Assembly: GCA_015060535.1 (NCBI GenBank)
Contig: SUYH01000017.1
Span: 1-64,000 of the forward strand
Direction of reading: 5' to 3'
Origin: Prevotella sp.
GTDB taxonomy: Bacteria > Bacteroidota > Bacteroidia > Bacteroidales > Bacteroidaceae
DNA: 64,000 bases
Position 1 is the stretch's first letter; each line of letters opens with the position of its first letter. Shown here piece by piece: positions 17,160 through 25,774 of this stretch. The notes under the pieces are model-generated. The model saw only the letters and a list, made by a program, of their open reading frames with translations. It was not told the DNA's origin and ran no database searches. The position numbers and the translations under genes are program-made.

Positions 17160-17795
17160 TTTACGCTTATAACACTTCTCGAAATTACAGAGTCCGCAGG
17201 TGTAATCCAACTTGCGGATTTCTTTTCCTACACCGATAATGCCGCTTACCGACTTGATGGGTACCATCAGCGACGAGTCCGTTAGTTTGACGCCACAGGT
17301 CTGTCCTTTAAACAGGGGGAAGAGCAACTGTTGTTGCGAGACATGCCATCCGCAATAGCCTGGCGAGAAGCGGTTGGTGTGGTGCCAGCTCAACTTATCG
17401 ATGCTCTCTTGTAGACTCTCTTCCATCCTGTCAGCACTATGCTCTGCAATGACGCTGCCCAAGGAATCGGCAATGAACACACGCACCATGTCGCCTTGCT
17501 GCTTGAGACGCTGCTGATAAGCCTCGAATTCAACACCACTCGTGCAGATAAAAAAGGCATAGGCTTCACTACCTCGTAACTGACGGAGAATGATTTTACC
17601 CATATCGAAATCTGGCAACTCCCGAACGACAAAGAAGCAAAACTGAGGACGGAGCCACTGGCTGACCTCCAGAATGACAGACTGCGTCTCCTGATACGTA
17701 GAATTATCGGGCTCAGCACCATGATAACCCATCTGCTCGTAGATGTCGGCTGGAGTTATCCGAAGGTCTGCATATGTCAGCGTCTTATGTGTCAC
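17142..17795 (-). CDS. MetH reactivation-domain-like protein
   Basis: A 217-residue protein resembling the C-terminal activation domain of cobalamin-dependent methionine synthase: RFSPGYCGWHVSQQ corresponds to the SAM/cobalamin-facing segment, and LTDSSLMVPIKSVSGI to its L-T-E-S...SVSG segment. It ends with CGLCNFEKCYKRK, a Cys cluster that could bind iron-sulfur or zinc and is absent from MetH. It probably re-methylates or reduces inactive cob(II)alamin on the partner fusion protein, which lacks this domain. It overlaps the UroD-family gene start by 4 nt, and its last 18 nt overlap the 3' end of the convergent fusion gene. Confidence 0.75.
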   Translation of the reverse strand: MTHKTLTYADLRITPADIYEQMGYHGAEPDNSTYQETQSVILEVSQWLRPQFCFFVVRELPDFDMGKIILRQLRGSEAYAFFICTSGVEFEAYQQRLKQQGDMVRVFIADSLGSVIAEHSADRMEESLQESIDKLSWHHTNRFSPGYCGWHVSQQQLLFPLFKGQTCGVKLTDSSLMVPIKSVSGIIGVGKEIRKLDYTCGLCNFEKCYKRKLKLAK

Positions 17796-18799
17796 TGTCG
17801 GTTAAAGTCTGCTAAAGATTCGAAGAAAGCATCGACATTCGCTAATGGGGTATGTGGAGGTGTATCGCAACCGCTGGAAAGCACGAAATTAGGGTAAGGG
17901 CGCATCTTCTCCAGCAGATCAGTCACCGTCTGACGCATCTGGAAAGGCATGCCATCCTTGAATATGGACACCGGGTCGATGTTACCCATCGCCAAAGCCG
18001 TGGGAGGTACATCCTTGATGACTTCTTCCATCTTACACTTATTACCAAAATGGTAGGCTGCCGCACCTGTAGCCACCATCGCCTGCGTGCACTGACCCGT
18101 ATTGCCACAGTTATGCAGGATGACGATGAAGTTCTCGTCCTGTACCTTATTCACGATATACCTCACGTAAGCTGATGAGAAAGTCTGACAATCATCATTC
18201 GACATCAGGCCAGCGGCAGGCTCAGCCATCATCACCCCATTGGCTCCCGTCCGCTTCAGCGCCTGACAATACTTCTCGATAAACTGTGTGCATTTAGCCA
18301 ACAAGGTATGAGCTGCATTGGGATTCTCGTAGATAAGCATCATAATCTCTGACATATCGTAGAGACGACCTGCCAGGGAGAAAGGACCTATACATCCAGC
18401 AAACAGTGGACGATCGGTAATCTCCTTGGCAGCCAACAGGTTAGCCTTCAGATATTGGGGTATACGGCCAGTAGATAGAGAAGGAACTTGGAGCCTGTTG
18501 ATGCTCTTGACATCAGGCAACAGACGGCTGCTTACTGCTGGCACAGCCTCATCGCTGAACGCAATCTCTGCTCCAAAGGCCTCAGCCTCCGTAGTCAGAT
18601 CCATGATGGTTGCAGCCGCCACAGCAGGATAGCGACGGGTCAGCGTCATGACCGCCTCATAGTGTACTCGTCCATTGCTGACGGCCTCACGTACCGTATG
18701 ACCATTCATTTCTATACCAGGATGTGTCATCACGGGCAGCGCCGTTACCTCCTGTTGTCGGATGACATCAGCCACCCATTGCTTCATGTTCAATTTCAT
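17792..18799 (-). CDS. Uroporphyrinogen-decarboxylase-family corrinoid methyltransferase (MtaA/MtbA-like)
   Basis: This 335-residue UroD-fold protein has the zinc motif LHNCG (HxC) and a later Cys (SSGCD) that give the His-Cys-Cys site of methylcobamide:thiol methyltransferases, plus AEPAAG and MGNIDP. True UroD lacks this zinc site, so heme synthesis is unlikely. It would move a methyl group between a corrinoid protein and a thiol or other acceptor. First gene of a two-gene minus-strand operon with the reactivation-like protein; the corrinoid domain would be that of the convergent fusion gene. Confidence 0.8.
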   Translation of the reverse strand: MKLNMKQWVADVIRQQEVTALPVMTHPGIEMNGHTVREAVSNGRVHYEAVMTLTRRYPAVAAATIMDLTTEAEAFGAEIAFSDEAVPAVSSRLLPDVKSINRLQVPSLSTGRIPQYLKANLLAAKEITDRPLFAGCIGPFSLAGRLYDMSEIMMLIYENPNAAHTLLAKCTQFIEKYCQALKRTGANGVMMAEPAAGLMSNDDCQTFSSAYVRYIVNKVQDENFIVILHNCGNTGQCTQAMVATGAAAYHFGNKCKMEEVIKDVPPTALAMGNIDPVSIFKDGMPFQMRQTVTDLLEKMRPYPNFVLSSGCDTPPHTPLANVDAFFESLADFNRQ

Positions 18800-18816
18800 C
18801 GTGTCGTTTTTTTAAT

Positions 18817-18877
18817 GACGAAAGCATGACGGTTTTGTCACTACTTGGAATGATGACAACCCGACGCTTTCTACGTC
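18817..18877. promoter_or_regulatory. Imperfect inverted repeat in the divergent intergenic region
   Basis: GAAAGC (18820-18825) pairs with GCTTTC (18866-18871), TTGTCA (18835-18840) with TGACAA (18854-18859), and GACG (18817-18820) with CGTC (18874-18877). It lies between the UroD-family gene and the glycan operon. No TAnnTTTG box is visible for either direction, so it may be a regulator site. Function not known. Confidence 0.4.
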
Positions 18878-18900
18878 TTAAAATAAAATAATCATGTGAC

Positions 18901-20460
18901 ATGAAATTATTGCTAACCTTATTATTGTATGTCTCCGCCAGTCTGACGACGTGGGCAGACATCTACCACAATCCAAAAATCATCACCGTCAACCCTGGTG
19001 AGAGCATCCACGATGCTGTCAGGAAAGCCCGCGAATGGCGACGTACCAACAACCCGCAATGTGCAGCATACGGTATTGAAATCCATCTGAAAGCTGGTCG
19101 CTACTATATGCAGGAGCCTTTGTTTCTGCGCCCCGAGGACAGCGGATGGGAGAAATCCTTCCTGACGATCCGCAGCGAAGAAGGTGCAGTCATCTGTGGC
19201 GACCCACGCCAGCAGCACACGCAAGTCTGGCCCAAGGAGGGAATGGAGCGGATGATTGACTTCGATACAACGACACGCACCATCACCATCCCTGCTCCAC
19301 CTAAAAAAATTCTCTCAACGCTAAACGTTAAACACTCAACTTTAGAGATGGTGGTTCACCAGCGCTGGGCCATCGCCATCCTGCGTGTCAAGGACATCCG
19401 TGTTGACAACGGTTTGGCCGTTGTCTCCTTCATGGAACCTGAAAGCCGTCTGGAATTTGAGCACCCATGGCCCCAGCCCGTTATCGGCGGCGAGAAGGGC
19501 AACTCGTCTTTCCTGCTTCGCACCACCGAACAGCGCGACGGCATTGAGCAATTGATCATCAATGACGGAGCCAGCTATGTCATTTTGGAAGGTCTCACCT
19601 TCGAGAACACCTGCTGGAACCGCCCACTGCATAAAGGCCATGTGACGTTACAGGGCGGATTTCCGCTGATTGATGCCTATAAGCTCAAGGAGCACGAGGG
19701 ATTGCCTTGGGATGGTGGGTTGGAAAATCAGGCATGGATAGAACGCCCCGTCAGCGCCGTCACAGTCAGAAATGCCAGTCATGTCTACGTACGAGAATGC
19801 CGATTCCAACACCTCGGAGCCACCGCCCTTGATTTTCAAGACAATACCGACCAATGTATGGTTATCAACAATCAGTTTGAAGACATCGGCGGTACAGCCA
19901 TCATGGCAGGTTCGTTTGCTGAGAGTCCGCGTGAGGTACACCGTCCCTACGGCGATTTGGCTGACCGCTGCAAGAACCTATGGATAAGCGACAACGTGAT
20001 TCACGATGCTGCAAACGAGGACTGGGGAGCCGTAGCTATCAGTTGCGGATACGTTAGCCATACGGACATCAGCCACAACCAGGTAAGCCACGTCAACTAC
20101 TCCGGCATCTGCATCGGATGGGGTTGGACTCCCTATTATACAGGCATGGAGCACAATCGCATCTTCGGCAATAAGGTGAGCGACTACGCCCGCCAGCTCT
20201 ACGATGCCGGAGGCATCTACACACTGTCGAACCAGCCCCACTCAAGCATCAACGACAACGAGGTGTCACAGCCCTACCCTGCCCCCTACGCCACCAACGA
20301 CCGTGGTTTCTGCATCTACCTCGATGCCCGTACTGACGGCTTCACGATAGAAAACAACAAAACCAGTGTGGTCGGAGGTTCTGCCTCCAACACCCGACTC
20401 ATCCGCCGCGACGAAATCGGCGACAACAACCCTGGTCCTAACCTCATATTCAAACAATGA
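18901..20460 (+). CDS. Secreted right-handed beta-helix protein, GH141-like
   Basis: A 519-residue protein with signal peptide (cleavage near TTWA) and a parallel beta-helix. RPEDSG, NEDWGAVAIS, GICIGWGW and DAGGIYTLSNQP match the second beta-helix protein of this operon, so the two are paralogues. The arrangement resembles GH141 (a family with alpha-L-fucosidase and xylanase members) and related beta-helix CAZymes; family assignment is tentative. It starts the operon and overlaps the GH31 start by 4 nt. A heptamer repeat is embedded at about residues 140-148. Confidence 0.72.
   Translation: MKLLLTLLLYVSASLTTWADIYHNPKIITVNPGESIHDAVRKAREWRRTNNPQCAAYGIEIHLKAGRYYMQEPLFLRPEDSGWEKSFLTIRSEEGAVICGDPRQQHTQVWPKEGMERMIDFDTTTRTITIPAPPKKILSTLNVKHSTLEMVVHQRWAIAILRVKDIRVDNGLAVVSFMEPESRLEFEHPWPQPVIGGEKGNSSFLLRTTEQRDGIEQLIINDGASYVILEGLTFENTCWNRPLHKGHVTLQGGFPLIDAYKLKEHEGLPWDGGLENQAWIERPVSAVTVRNASHVYVRECRFQHLGATALDFQDNTDQCMVINNQFEDIGGTAIMAGSFAESPREVHRPYGDLADRCKNLWISDNVIHDAANEDWGAVAISCGYVSHTDISHNQVSHVNYSGICIGWGWTPYYTGMEHNRIFGNKVSDYARQLYDAGGIYTLSNQPHSSINDNEVSQPYPAPYATNDRGFCIYLDARTDGFTIENNKTSVVGGSASNTRLIRRDEIGDNNPGPNLIFKQ
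19317..19344 (+). repeat. 7-bp repeat inside a coding region
   Basis: AACGCTA, AACGTTA, AACACTC, AACTTTA. The same heptamers AACACTC and AACGCTA occur in the intergenic array at 54539. Here they are translated between two beta-helix segments. Confidence 0.7.
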
Positions 20461-22712
20461 AACAAACCAACTACCATCTTTTCGACTTTATGGACTTTGA
20501 CCCTTCTTTAGAGAAGGACGAGAGTCTATGGAAGGCATATGCACCAACAAAGATAGAAGAGCGCAAGGGTGATATCATCGTCACCATTCCCTATCAGAAA
20601 CAACTGCATCAAGAGGACATGGCAGCTGATGAGAGCACGCCTCAGCAAAGCTACGACCTCATCATCCGTGCCTACGAGCCAAACATCGTCCGTCTGTTTA
20701 CCACCATGAGTGGCGATGAGATGGTGGAGAGCGACGACATGCTGCAGTTCACGTCAGAAGTGAAGCGTCAGGCACTTCGTCTAGTAGGTTGCGATATCAT
20801 CGCAGCAAATGGTAAAAAAATAGCAACCATCGACCTCACCGAACCCATCATCGACCATTGGAGCGACCTGCAGCCAGCACCCCAGCCTGCCCCCTTTATC
20901 ACCTTCTATCCCGATGGTGATGAGAAGAAGGGCGTAGCCTTGAGCGATGACCACTTCTCACCTCCCCGCTACGATGCTCTGCCCCTCGGTTTCGTAAGCC
21001 GAGGTAAAGCCTCGGCATACGGGACGGAAAGAGCCACCATCAGCTTTAAATGCGAACACGACGAGTGCTTCGTGGGCACCGGTGAACGCTTTCGTAAGAT
21101 GGACCTCAGCGGACAGACCTTCCAACTGAAGAACCAAGACGGACAGGGTGTCAACAACCGCCGTTGCTATAAGAATATTCCCTTCTATATGAGCAGTCGC
21201 ATGTATGGCTGTTTCTATCATACCTCCGACTACTGTAAGCTGTCGTTGGCCGACCATTCTACCCGTTCGGTACAGTTTCTCAACGACCACGCCACGCTGG
21301 ATGTTTTCCTCATGGGTGGTCAGACACCTGAGGAAATACTGAAGAGCTACCGCATGCTGACAGGTTTCCCGCAGATGCCCCCACTCTGGTCGTTCGGCAT
21401 CTGGATGAGTCGTATGACCTACTTCTCTGCCGACGAGGTGAATGAGATCTGCGACAGGCTGAGAAACGAGCATTATCCTTGCGATGTCATCCATCTCGAC
21501 ACAGGCTGGTTCCGCACCGACTGGCTCTGCGAGTGGAAGTTCAACCCCGAGCGTTTCCCTGACCCGAAGGCATTCATCAAACGGCTGGCAGACAATGGTT
21601 ACAAGGTGAGTCTGTGGCAGTTGCCCTATATCGCATCAGGGGCAGAACAGATAGAGGAAGCTAAGACTAATAAATATATCAGTCAGCCCACCAAGAAAGA
21701 AGATTCCTCAACGGGTGGTACATCCAACTTCTCTGCCTTGGACTATGCCGGCACCATCGACTTTACCTACGATAAAGCTACCGACTGGTACAAGAATCAA
21801 CTGCTGAAGCCGTTGCTGGAGATGGGTGTTAAGTGCATCAAGACTGATTTTGGCGAGAACATCCACATGGGCCACAAATACCATGCGATGGAGCCAGAGC
21901 GGCTGAACAATATCTACGCCCTGCTTTACCAACGGGCTGCCTATGAGGTCACCCAAGAGGTGACAGGCGATGGCATCGTGTGGGCCCGCTCTGCATGGGC
22001 AGGCTGTCAGCGCTATCCTTTGCATTGGGGTGGCGACTCTGAGTCATCATGGGCTGGTATGGCAGGCTCGCTGAAGGGTGGTCTGCACTTCGGACTGTCG
22101 GGCTTTGCCTTCTGGAGTCACGACGTGCCAGGTTTCCACTCTACGCCCAATTTCATGAACTCACCTCTCCGCGAGGATGTCTATGTGCGATGGACTCAGT
22201 TTGGCGTTTTTTCATCACACATGCGCTATCATGGCTCCTTCAAACGCGAGCCATGGCACTACCCCAACATCGCACCTATCGTCAAGAAGTGGTGGAAATT
22301 GCGCTATCAGCTGATGCCTTATATTATTGAACAAGGTGAGTTGAGCTGTAAGAGCGGTTATCCCATGCTGCGCGCTCTCTTGATGCATCATCCACACGAC
22401 CGGCAATGCTGGCATATTGACGACGAGTATTACTTCGGCTCTGAGTTCCTCGTTTGTCCCGTAATGAACAGCGATAACCATCGTGACATCTACCTACCAG
22501 AAGGTCTTTGGGCCAACTTCTTCACAGGCGAGCGCCTGGAAGGTGGTCGCTGGTACTACAACGTGGAAGTACCCCTCGACGAGATGCCCGTCTTCGTACG
22601 TCCCGGTGCCCTTATCAAGCTGTATCCTGACGAAGTCGACTCTACAGACGATATGGATATGAGCAAAGTCATTACCATCGAAATAACTAAAGACTACAAA
22701 GGAATAAGATAA
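20457..22712 (+). CDS. Glycoside hydrolase family 31, alpha-xylosidase-like
   Basis: A 751-residue protein without a signal peptide, so probably cytoplasmic. The nucleophile Asp lies in KTDFGENIH (about residue 463), matching the KTDFGE of YicI-type alpha-xylosidases; the acid/base Asp is in HWGGDSES (about 526). SGFAFWSHDVPGF is also typical of this subgroup. An N-terminal beta-sandwich, TIM barrel and C-terminal sheets are present, and length is normal. It would remove alpha-xylose from imported oligosaccharides, with other alpha-glycosides possible. ATGA overlap with the previous gene; the next start shares one base with its stop. Confidence 0.88.
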   Translation: MKQTNYHLFDFMDFDPSLEKDESLWKAYAPTKIEERKGDIIVTIPYQKQLHQEDMAADESTPQQSYDLIIRAYEPNIVRLFTTMSGDEMVESDDMLQFTSEVKRQALRLVGCDIIAANGKKIATIDLTEPIIDHWSDLQPAPQPAPFITFYPDGDEKKGVALSDDHFSPPRYDALPLGFVSRGKASAYGTERATISFKCEHDECFVGTGERFRKMDLSGQTFQLKNQDGQGVNNRRCYKNIPFYMSSRMYGCFYHTSDYCKLSLADHSTRSVQFLNDHATLDVFLMGGQTPEEILKSYRMLTGFPQMPPLWSFGIWMSRMTYFSADEVNEICDRLRNEHYPCDVIHLDTGWFRTDWLCEWKFNPERFPDPKAFIKRLADNGYKVSLWQLPYIASGAEQIEEAKTNKYISQPTKKEDSSTGGTSNFSALDYAGTIDFTYDKATDWYKNQLLKPLLEMGVKCIKTDFGENIHMGHKYHAMEPERLNNIYALLYQRAAYEVTQEVTGDGIVWARSAWAGCQRYPLHWGGDSESSWAGMAGSLKGGLHFGLSGFAFWSHDVPGFHSTPNFMNSPLREDVYVRWTQFGVFSSHMRYHGSFKREPWHYPNIAPIVKKWWKLRYQLMPYIIEQGELSCKSGYPMLRALLMHHPHDRQCWHIDDEYYFGSEFLVCPVMNSDNHRDIYLPEGLWANFFTGERLEGGRWYYNVEVPLDEMPVFVRPGALIKLYPDEVDSTDDMDMSKVITIEITKDYKGIR

Positions 22713-24271
22713 TGGAAAGTCACTACATGCAAGGCCTAGACTGGCTGATTCTGGGAATCTATTTTGCCATACTTATCGCCATTGGCGTATGGGCAAGTAC
22801 GAAACGTAAGAAGGGAGGAGCCCTATTCTTGGCAGAACACTCGCTGCGCTGGCACCATATCGGATTCTCGATGTGGGGCACCAACGTGGGGCCTTCGATG
22901 CTGATAGCCTCCGCCTCGGCAGGTTTCACGACAGGTATCGTCTCGGGCAACTACGCCTGGTATGCCTTCGTGTTTATCGCCCTTTTGGCCTTCGTCTTTG
23001 CACCCCGTTATCTAAGTGCCAAGGTACACACCCTGCCTGAGTTCATGGGCTTGCGCTTCGGACAGTCTACACGCAATATCCTGGCGTGGTACACCATTGT
23101 GACCATCGTCATCTCGTGGTTGGCGCTGACGCTCTTTGCCGGTGGCATCCTTATCCGTCAGGTCTTTGATATTCCCATGTGGATGTCAGCCTTGGTACTG
23201 CTCTTCATCTCGGCGTTCTTCAGCATGCTAGGCGGACTGAAAGCCGTAGCCTATACCAATGTCTATCAGATGATTCTACTCATTGTCGTATCGCTCGTAC
23301 TGGTCATCGTGGGACTCGACAAGGTGGGAGGCATACAAGCTCTCGTCGATAAGGTCCCTGCCGACTATTGGGTGATGTTCAAGCCAAACTCCGACGAGGC
23401 ATTCCCATGGTTGCCCATCGTGTTGGGCTATCCCGTGATGGGGGTGTGGTTCTGGTGTACAGATCAAAGTATGGTACAGCCCGTGCTGGCCGCCAAGGAC
23501 CTGCGTGAGGGACAACTCGGTACTAACTTTACGGGATGGTTGAAGATTCTGGATGTTGCCCTTTATATTCTTCCTGGTATCATTTGCTTCGCCCTCTTCC
23601 CGACCTTGGAGAATCCAGACGAAGCTTATCTGACGATGGTGGAGAACCTGTTCCCTGTGGGTATGGTCGGACTGGTATTTGCTGTGCTAACAGCCTGTTT
23701 GGTATCAACCGTCGGCTCTGCACTCAACGCCCTCTCCACCGTCTTTACGATGGACATCTACGTCAAGCGTTTCCGTCCTGATGCCTCACAGCGTCGCATC
23801 AATTTCGTGGGGCGCATCGTGACCGTTATCGGTGCCACCATTGCCATCGTGCTCACCGTAGCCATCGACAGCATCAAGGGCCTCAACCTCTTTAATGTAT
23901 TCCAGTCCGTGCTGGGCTTCATTGCTCCCCCGATGGCTGCCGTCTTCGTACTGGGCATCTTCTGGAAGCGTTGCACCACACGAGCCGCCAATTTCGCCCT
24001 CACCATCGGCACTGTATTCTGTCTCGTGGTGGGTGTGCTCTACCTCTGGCCGCCCGAGTGGCTACAGTTCCCCTGGCCCCACTTCATGTTGCTATCGTTC
24101 GAACTGTTCGTGATACTGGCTGTTTCGATGGCCGTCATCTCTCTTACCGACAAGGACAAAACCGTCTATGAGATTCCCGCTCCCGTTCGCGGGGGATTCT
24201 CCAAACTGGCTGTCGGCCTATGGACGGCACTGGCCATTGTCATGATTAGCCTATACGTATTTTTTAACTAA
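22712..24271 (+). CDS. Sodium:solute symporter (SSS family), sugar-transporter-like
   Basis: This 519-residue membrane protein has about 14 hydrophobic helices, the SSS signature region (GTNVGPSML, VSTVGSALNALSTVFTMDIY) and the LPEFMGLRFG segment typical of SGLT-like transporters. It should couple sodium entry to uptake of a mono- or oligosaccharide released by the operon's hydrolases. No SusC/SusD pair is present, so the inner-membrane step seems to be the dedicated one. TAATG overlap with GH31 indicates translational coupling. Confidence 0.9.
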   Translation: MESHYMQGLDWLILGIYFAILIAIGVWASTKRKKGGALFLAEHSLRWHHIGFSMWGTNVGPSMLIASASAGFTTGIVSGNYAWYAFVFIALLAFVFAPRYLSAKVHTLPEFMGLRFGQSTRNILAWYTIVTIVISWLALTLFAGGILIRQVFDIPMWMSALVLLFISAFFSMLGGLKAVAYTNVYQMILLIVVSLVLVIVGLDKVGGIQALVDKVPADYWVMFKPNSDEAFPWLPIVLGYPVMGVWFWCTDQSMVQPVLAAKDLREGQLGTNFTGWLKILDVALYILPGIICFALFPTLENPDEAYLTMVENLFPVGMVGLVFAVLTACLVSTVGSALNALSTVFTMDIYVKRFRPDASQRRINFVGRIVTVIGATIAIVLTVAIDSIKGLNLFNVFQSVLGFIAPPMAAVFVLGIFWKRCTTRAANFALTIGTVFCLVVGVLYLWPPEWLQFPWPHFMLLSFELFVILAVSMAVISLTDKDKTVYEIPAPVRGGFSKLAVGLWTALAIVMISLYVFFN

Positions 24272-24286
24272 ACCTATCGACTTCAT

Positions 24287-25750
24287 ATGAAACGAATCAA
24301 CATCTACGAAGAGGCCAACCGTTGCCTTCTCTGCCAGGATGCGCCCTGCACCAAGGCATGTAAGACGGGTGATCCAGCAAGAGCCATCCGCGCCATCCGT
24401 TTCGACAACCACAAGCCCGCCTTGAAATGGGTTGCCGACTGTACCGATGCCGACTTGGAAGCTGCCGAGAAGGCCTGTATCCACTACAACTGGCCTATCC
24501 GCATCAAGGAACTGATTCGCTCCATCAGTCCCGACGATGTTCCTTCCGACAACTATCCCGACCTGAACATCGACTTCTGTGGCATCCCTTGCGAGAATCC
24601 CTTCTTCCTCGCCTCCTCTGCCGTCTGCACCAACTACGAGATGGTAGCGCGCGCCTTTGAGGCCGGCTGGGGCGGTGTGTTCTATAAGACCATCTGCCTG
24701 CAGGACATCAAGGAGGTGTCTCCCCGTTTCGACGCCCTCCACGGCAACGGCACCAAGGGCGACTTCTATGGTTTCCGCAACATGGAGCAGTTGAGCGAGA
24801 ATCCGGTCGATGTCGATTTCGACATCCTGAGCTGTCTCAAGAAGAACTATCCCACCAAGGGCGTTGTTGCCAGCATCATGGGACAGACCGAGGAGCAGTG
24901 GATTGAGCTGGCCCTCATGGCTGAGAAGGCCGGTGTCGATGCCATCGAGCTCAATTTCTCGTGTCCGCAGATGCGCCTTGCCGGCATGGGTAGCGACGTG
25001 GGCCAGAACCCCGAGGCCGTCAAGTTCTATACCGCTTATGTGAAGCGCTCGGTGAAGATACCCGTCATTCCCAAGATGACGCCTAACATCACCCACATGG
25101 CCAGCCCTGCCAAGGAGGCTTTCTTCGCAGGTGCCGATGCCATTTCCGCCATCAACACCATCAAGTCCGTCACCATGGACCCACTGGCCGAGGTGTCGGG
25201 TCGCCGTACCGTCTCGGGCTATTCCGGACGCGCCGTAAAGCCCATTGCCCTGCGCTTCATTCTCGAGATGGCAAAGACCGAGGAGATGAAAGGCATCGAG
25301 TTCAGCGGCATTGGCGGCATCGAGACGTGGCGCGACGCCCTGGAGTTCATCCAGTTGGGCTGCAGCAATGTCCAGGTGTGCACCGCTGTCATGCAGTATG
25401 GCTATCGCATCATCGACGACCTGAAACTGGGTCTTCAGCGCTATATGGTCAAGCGGGGTGTCCGTCATCTTTCCGACCTGGTTGGCGAGGCTGTCGATAC
25501 CTTCGTAATGCCCACCGACCTCGACCGTCAGACCATCATCTATCCCAAGATCAATCGTGAGGTTTGTGTGGGCTGCGGACGTTGTGAGACCTCCTGTAGC
25601 GATGGTGGTCATCAGGCCATCGTCTTCGACACCGCCACCCGTCAGCCTCGCATCGTAGGCACCAAGTGTGTGGGTTGTCACCTCTGCCGTCTCGTCTGTC
25701 CTACGGGCGCTATCGAGGTTACGCGTCGCATCGACAAGAAAGAAGCATAA
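24287..25750 (+). CDS. PreA-like dihydropyrimidine dehydrogenase/dihydroorotate dehydrogenase-fold reductase with extra N-terminal Cys module
   Basis: A 487-residue protein with three parts. An N-terminal Cys module (CLLCQDAPCTKAC, about 12-30) is of the kind normally in PreT. An FMN TIM barrel follows (about 95-410; ELNFSCPQ, PKMTPNITH, SGIGGIETW). The C-terminus is a two-cluster ferredoxin (CVGCGRCETSC, CVGCHLCRLVC). PreA with PreT reduces uracil and thymine. In the active-site loop the catalytic Cys of mammalian DPD (GLACGQD) aligns with Val (SDVGQN), from memory of that sequence. No PreT is adjacent. Codons are more GC-ending than in its neighbours. Its role in a glycan operon is unknown. 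Confidence 0.82.
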   Translation: MKRINIYEEANRCLLCQDAPCTKACKTGDPARAIRAIRFDNHKPALKWVADCTDADLEAAEKACIHYNWPIRIKELIRSISPDDVPSDNYPDLNIDFCGIPCENPFFLASSAVCTNYEMVARAFEAGWGGVFYKTICLQDIKEVSPRFDALHGNGTKGDFYGFRNMEQLSENPVDVDFDILSCLKKNYPTKGVVASIMGQTEEQWIELALMAEKAGVDAIELNFSCPQMRLAGMGSDVGQNPEAVKFYTAYVKRSVKIPVIPKMTPNITHMASPAKEAFFAGADAISAINTIKSVTMDPLAEVSGRRTVSGYSGRAVKPIALRFILEMAKTEEMKGIEFSGIGGIETWRDALEFIQLGCSNVQVCTAVMQYGYRIIDDLKLGLQRYMVKRGVRHLSDLVGEAVDTFVMPTDLDRQTIIYPKINREVCVGCGRCETSCSDGGHQAIVFDTATRQPRIVGTKCVGCHLCRLVCPTGAIEVTRRIDKKEA

Positions 25751-25774
25751 TCACTAAAACATAGAAAACTACCA

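Noticed and set aside
17792..18799. True uroporphyrinogen decarboxylase (HemE)
   Set aside because: The HxC...C zinc site and the cobalamin context point to a methyltransferase.
24251..25681. 476-codon minus-strand open frame opposite the PreA-like gene
   Set aside because: The product lacks recognisable motifs, while the opposite strand encodes a full PreA-like protein; the frame is a by-product of GC-ending codons.
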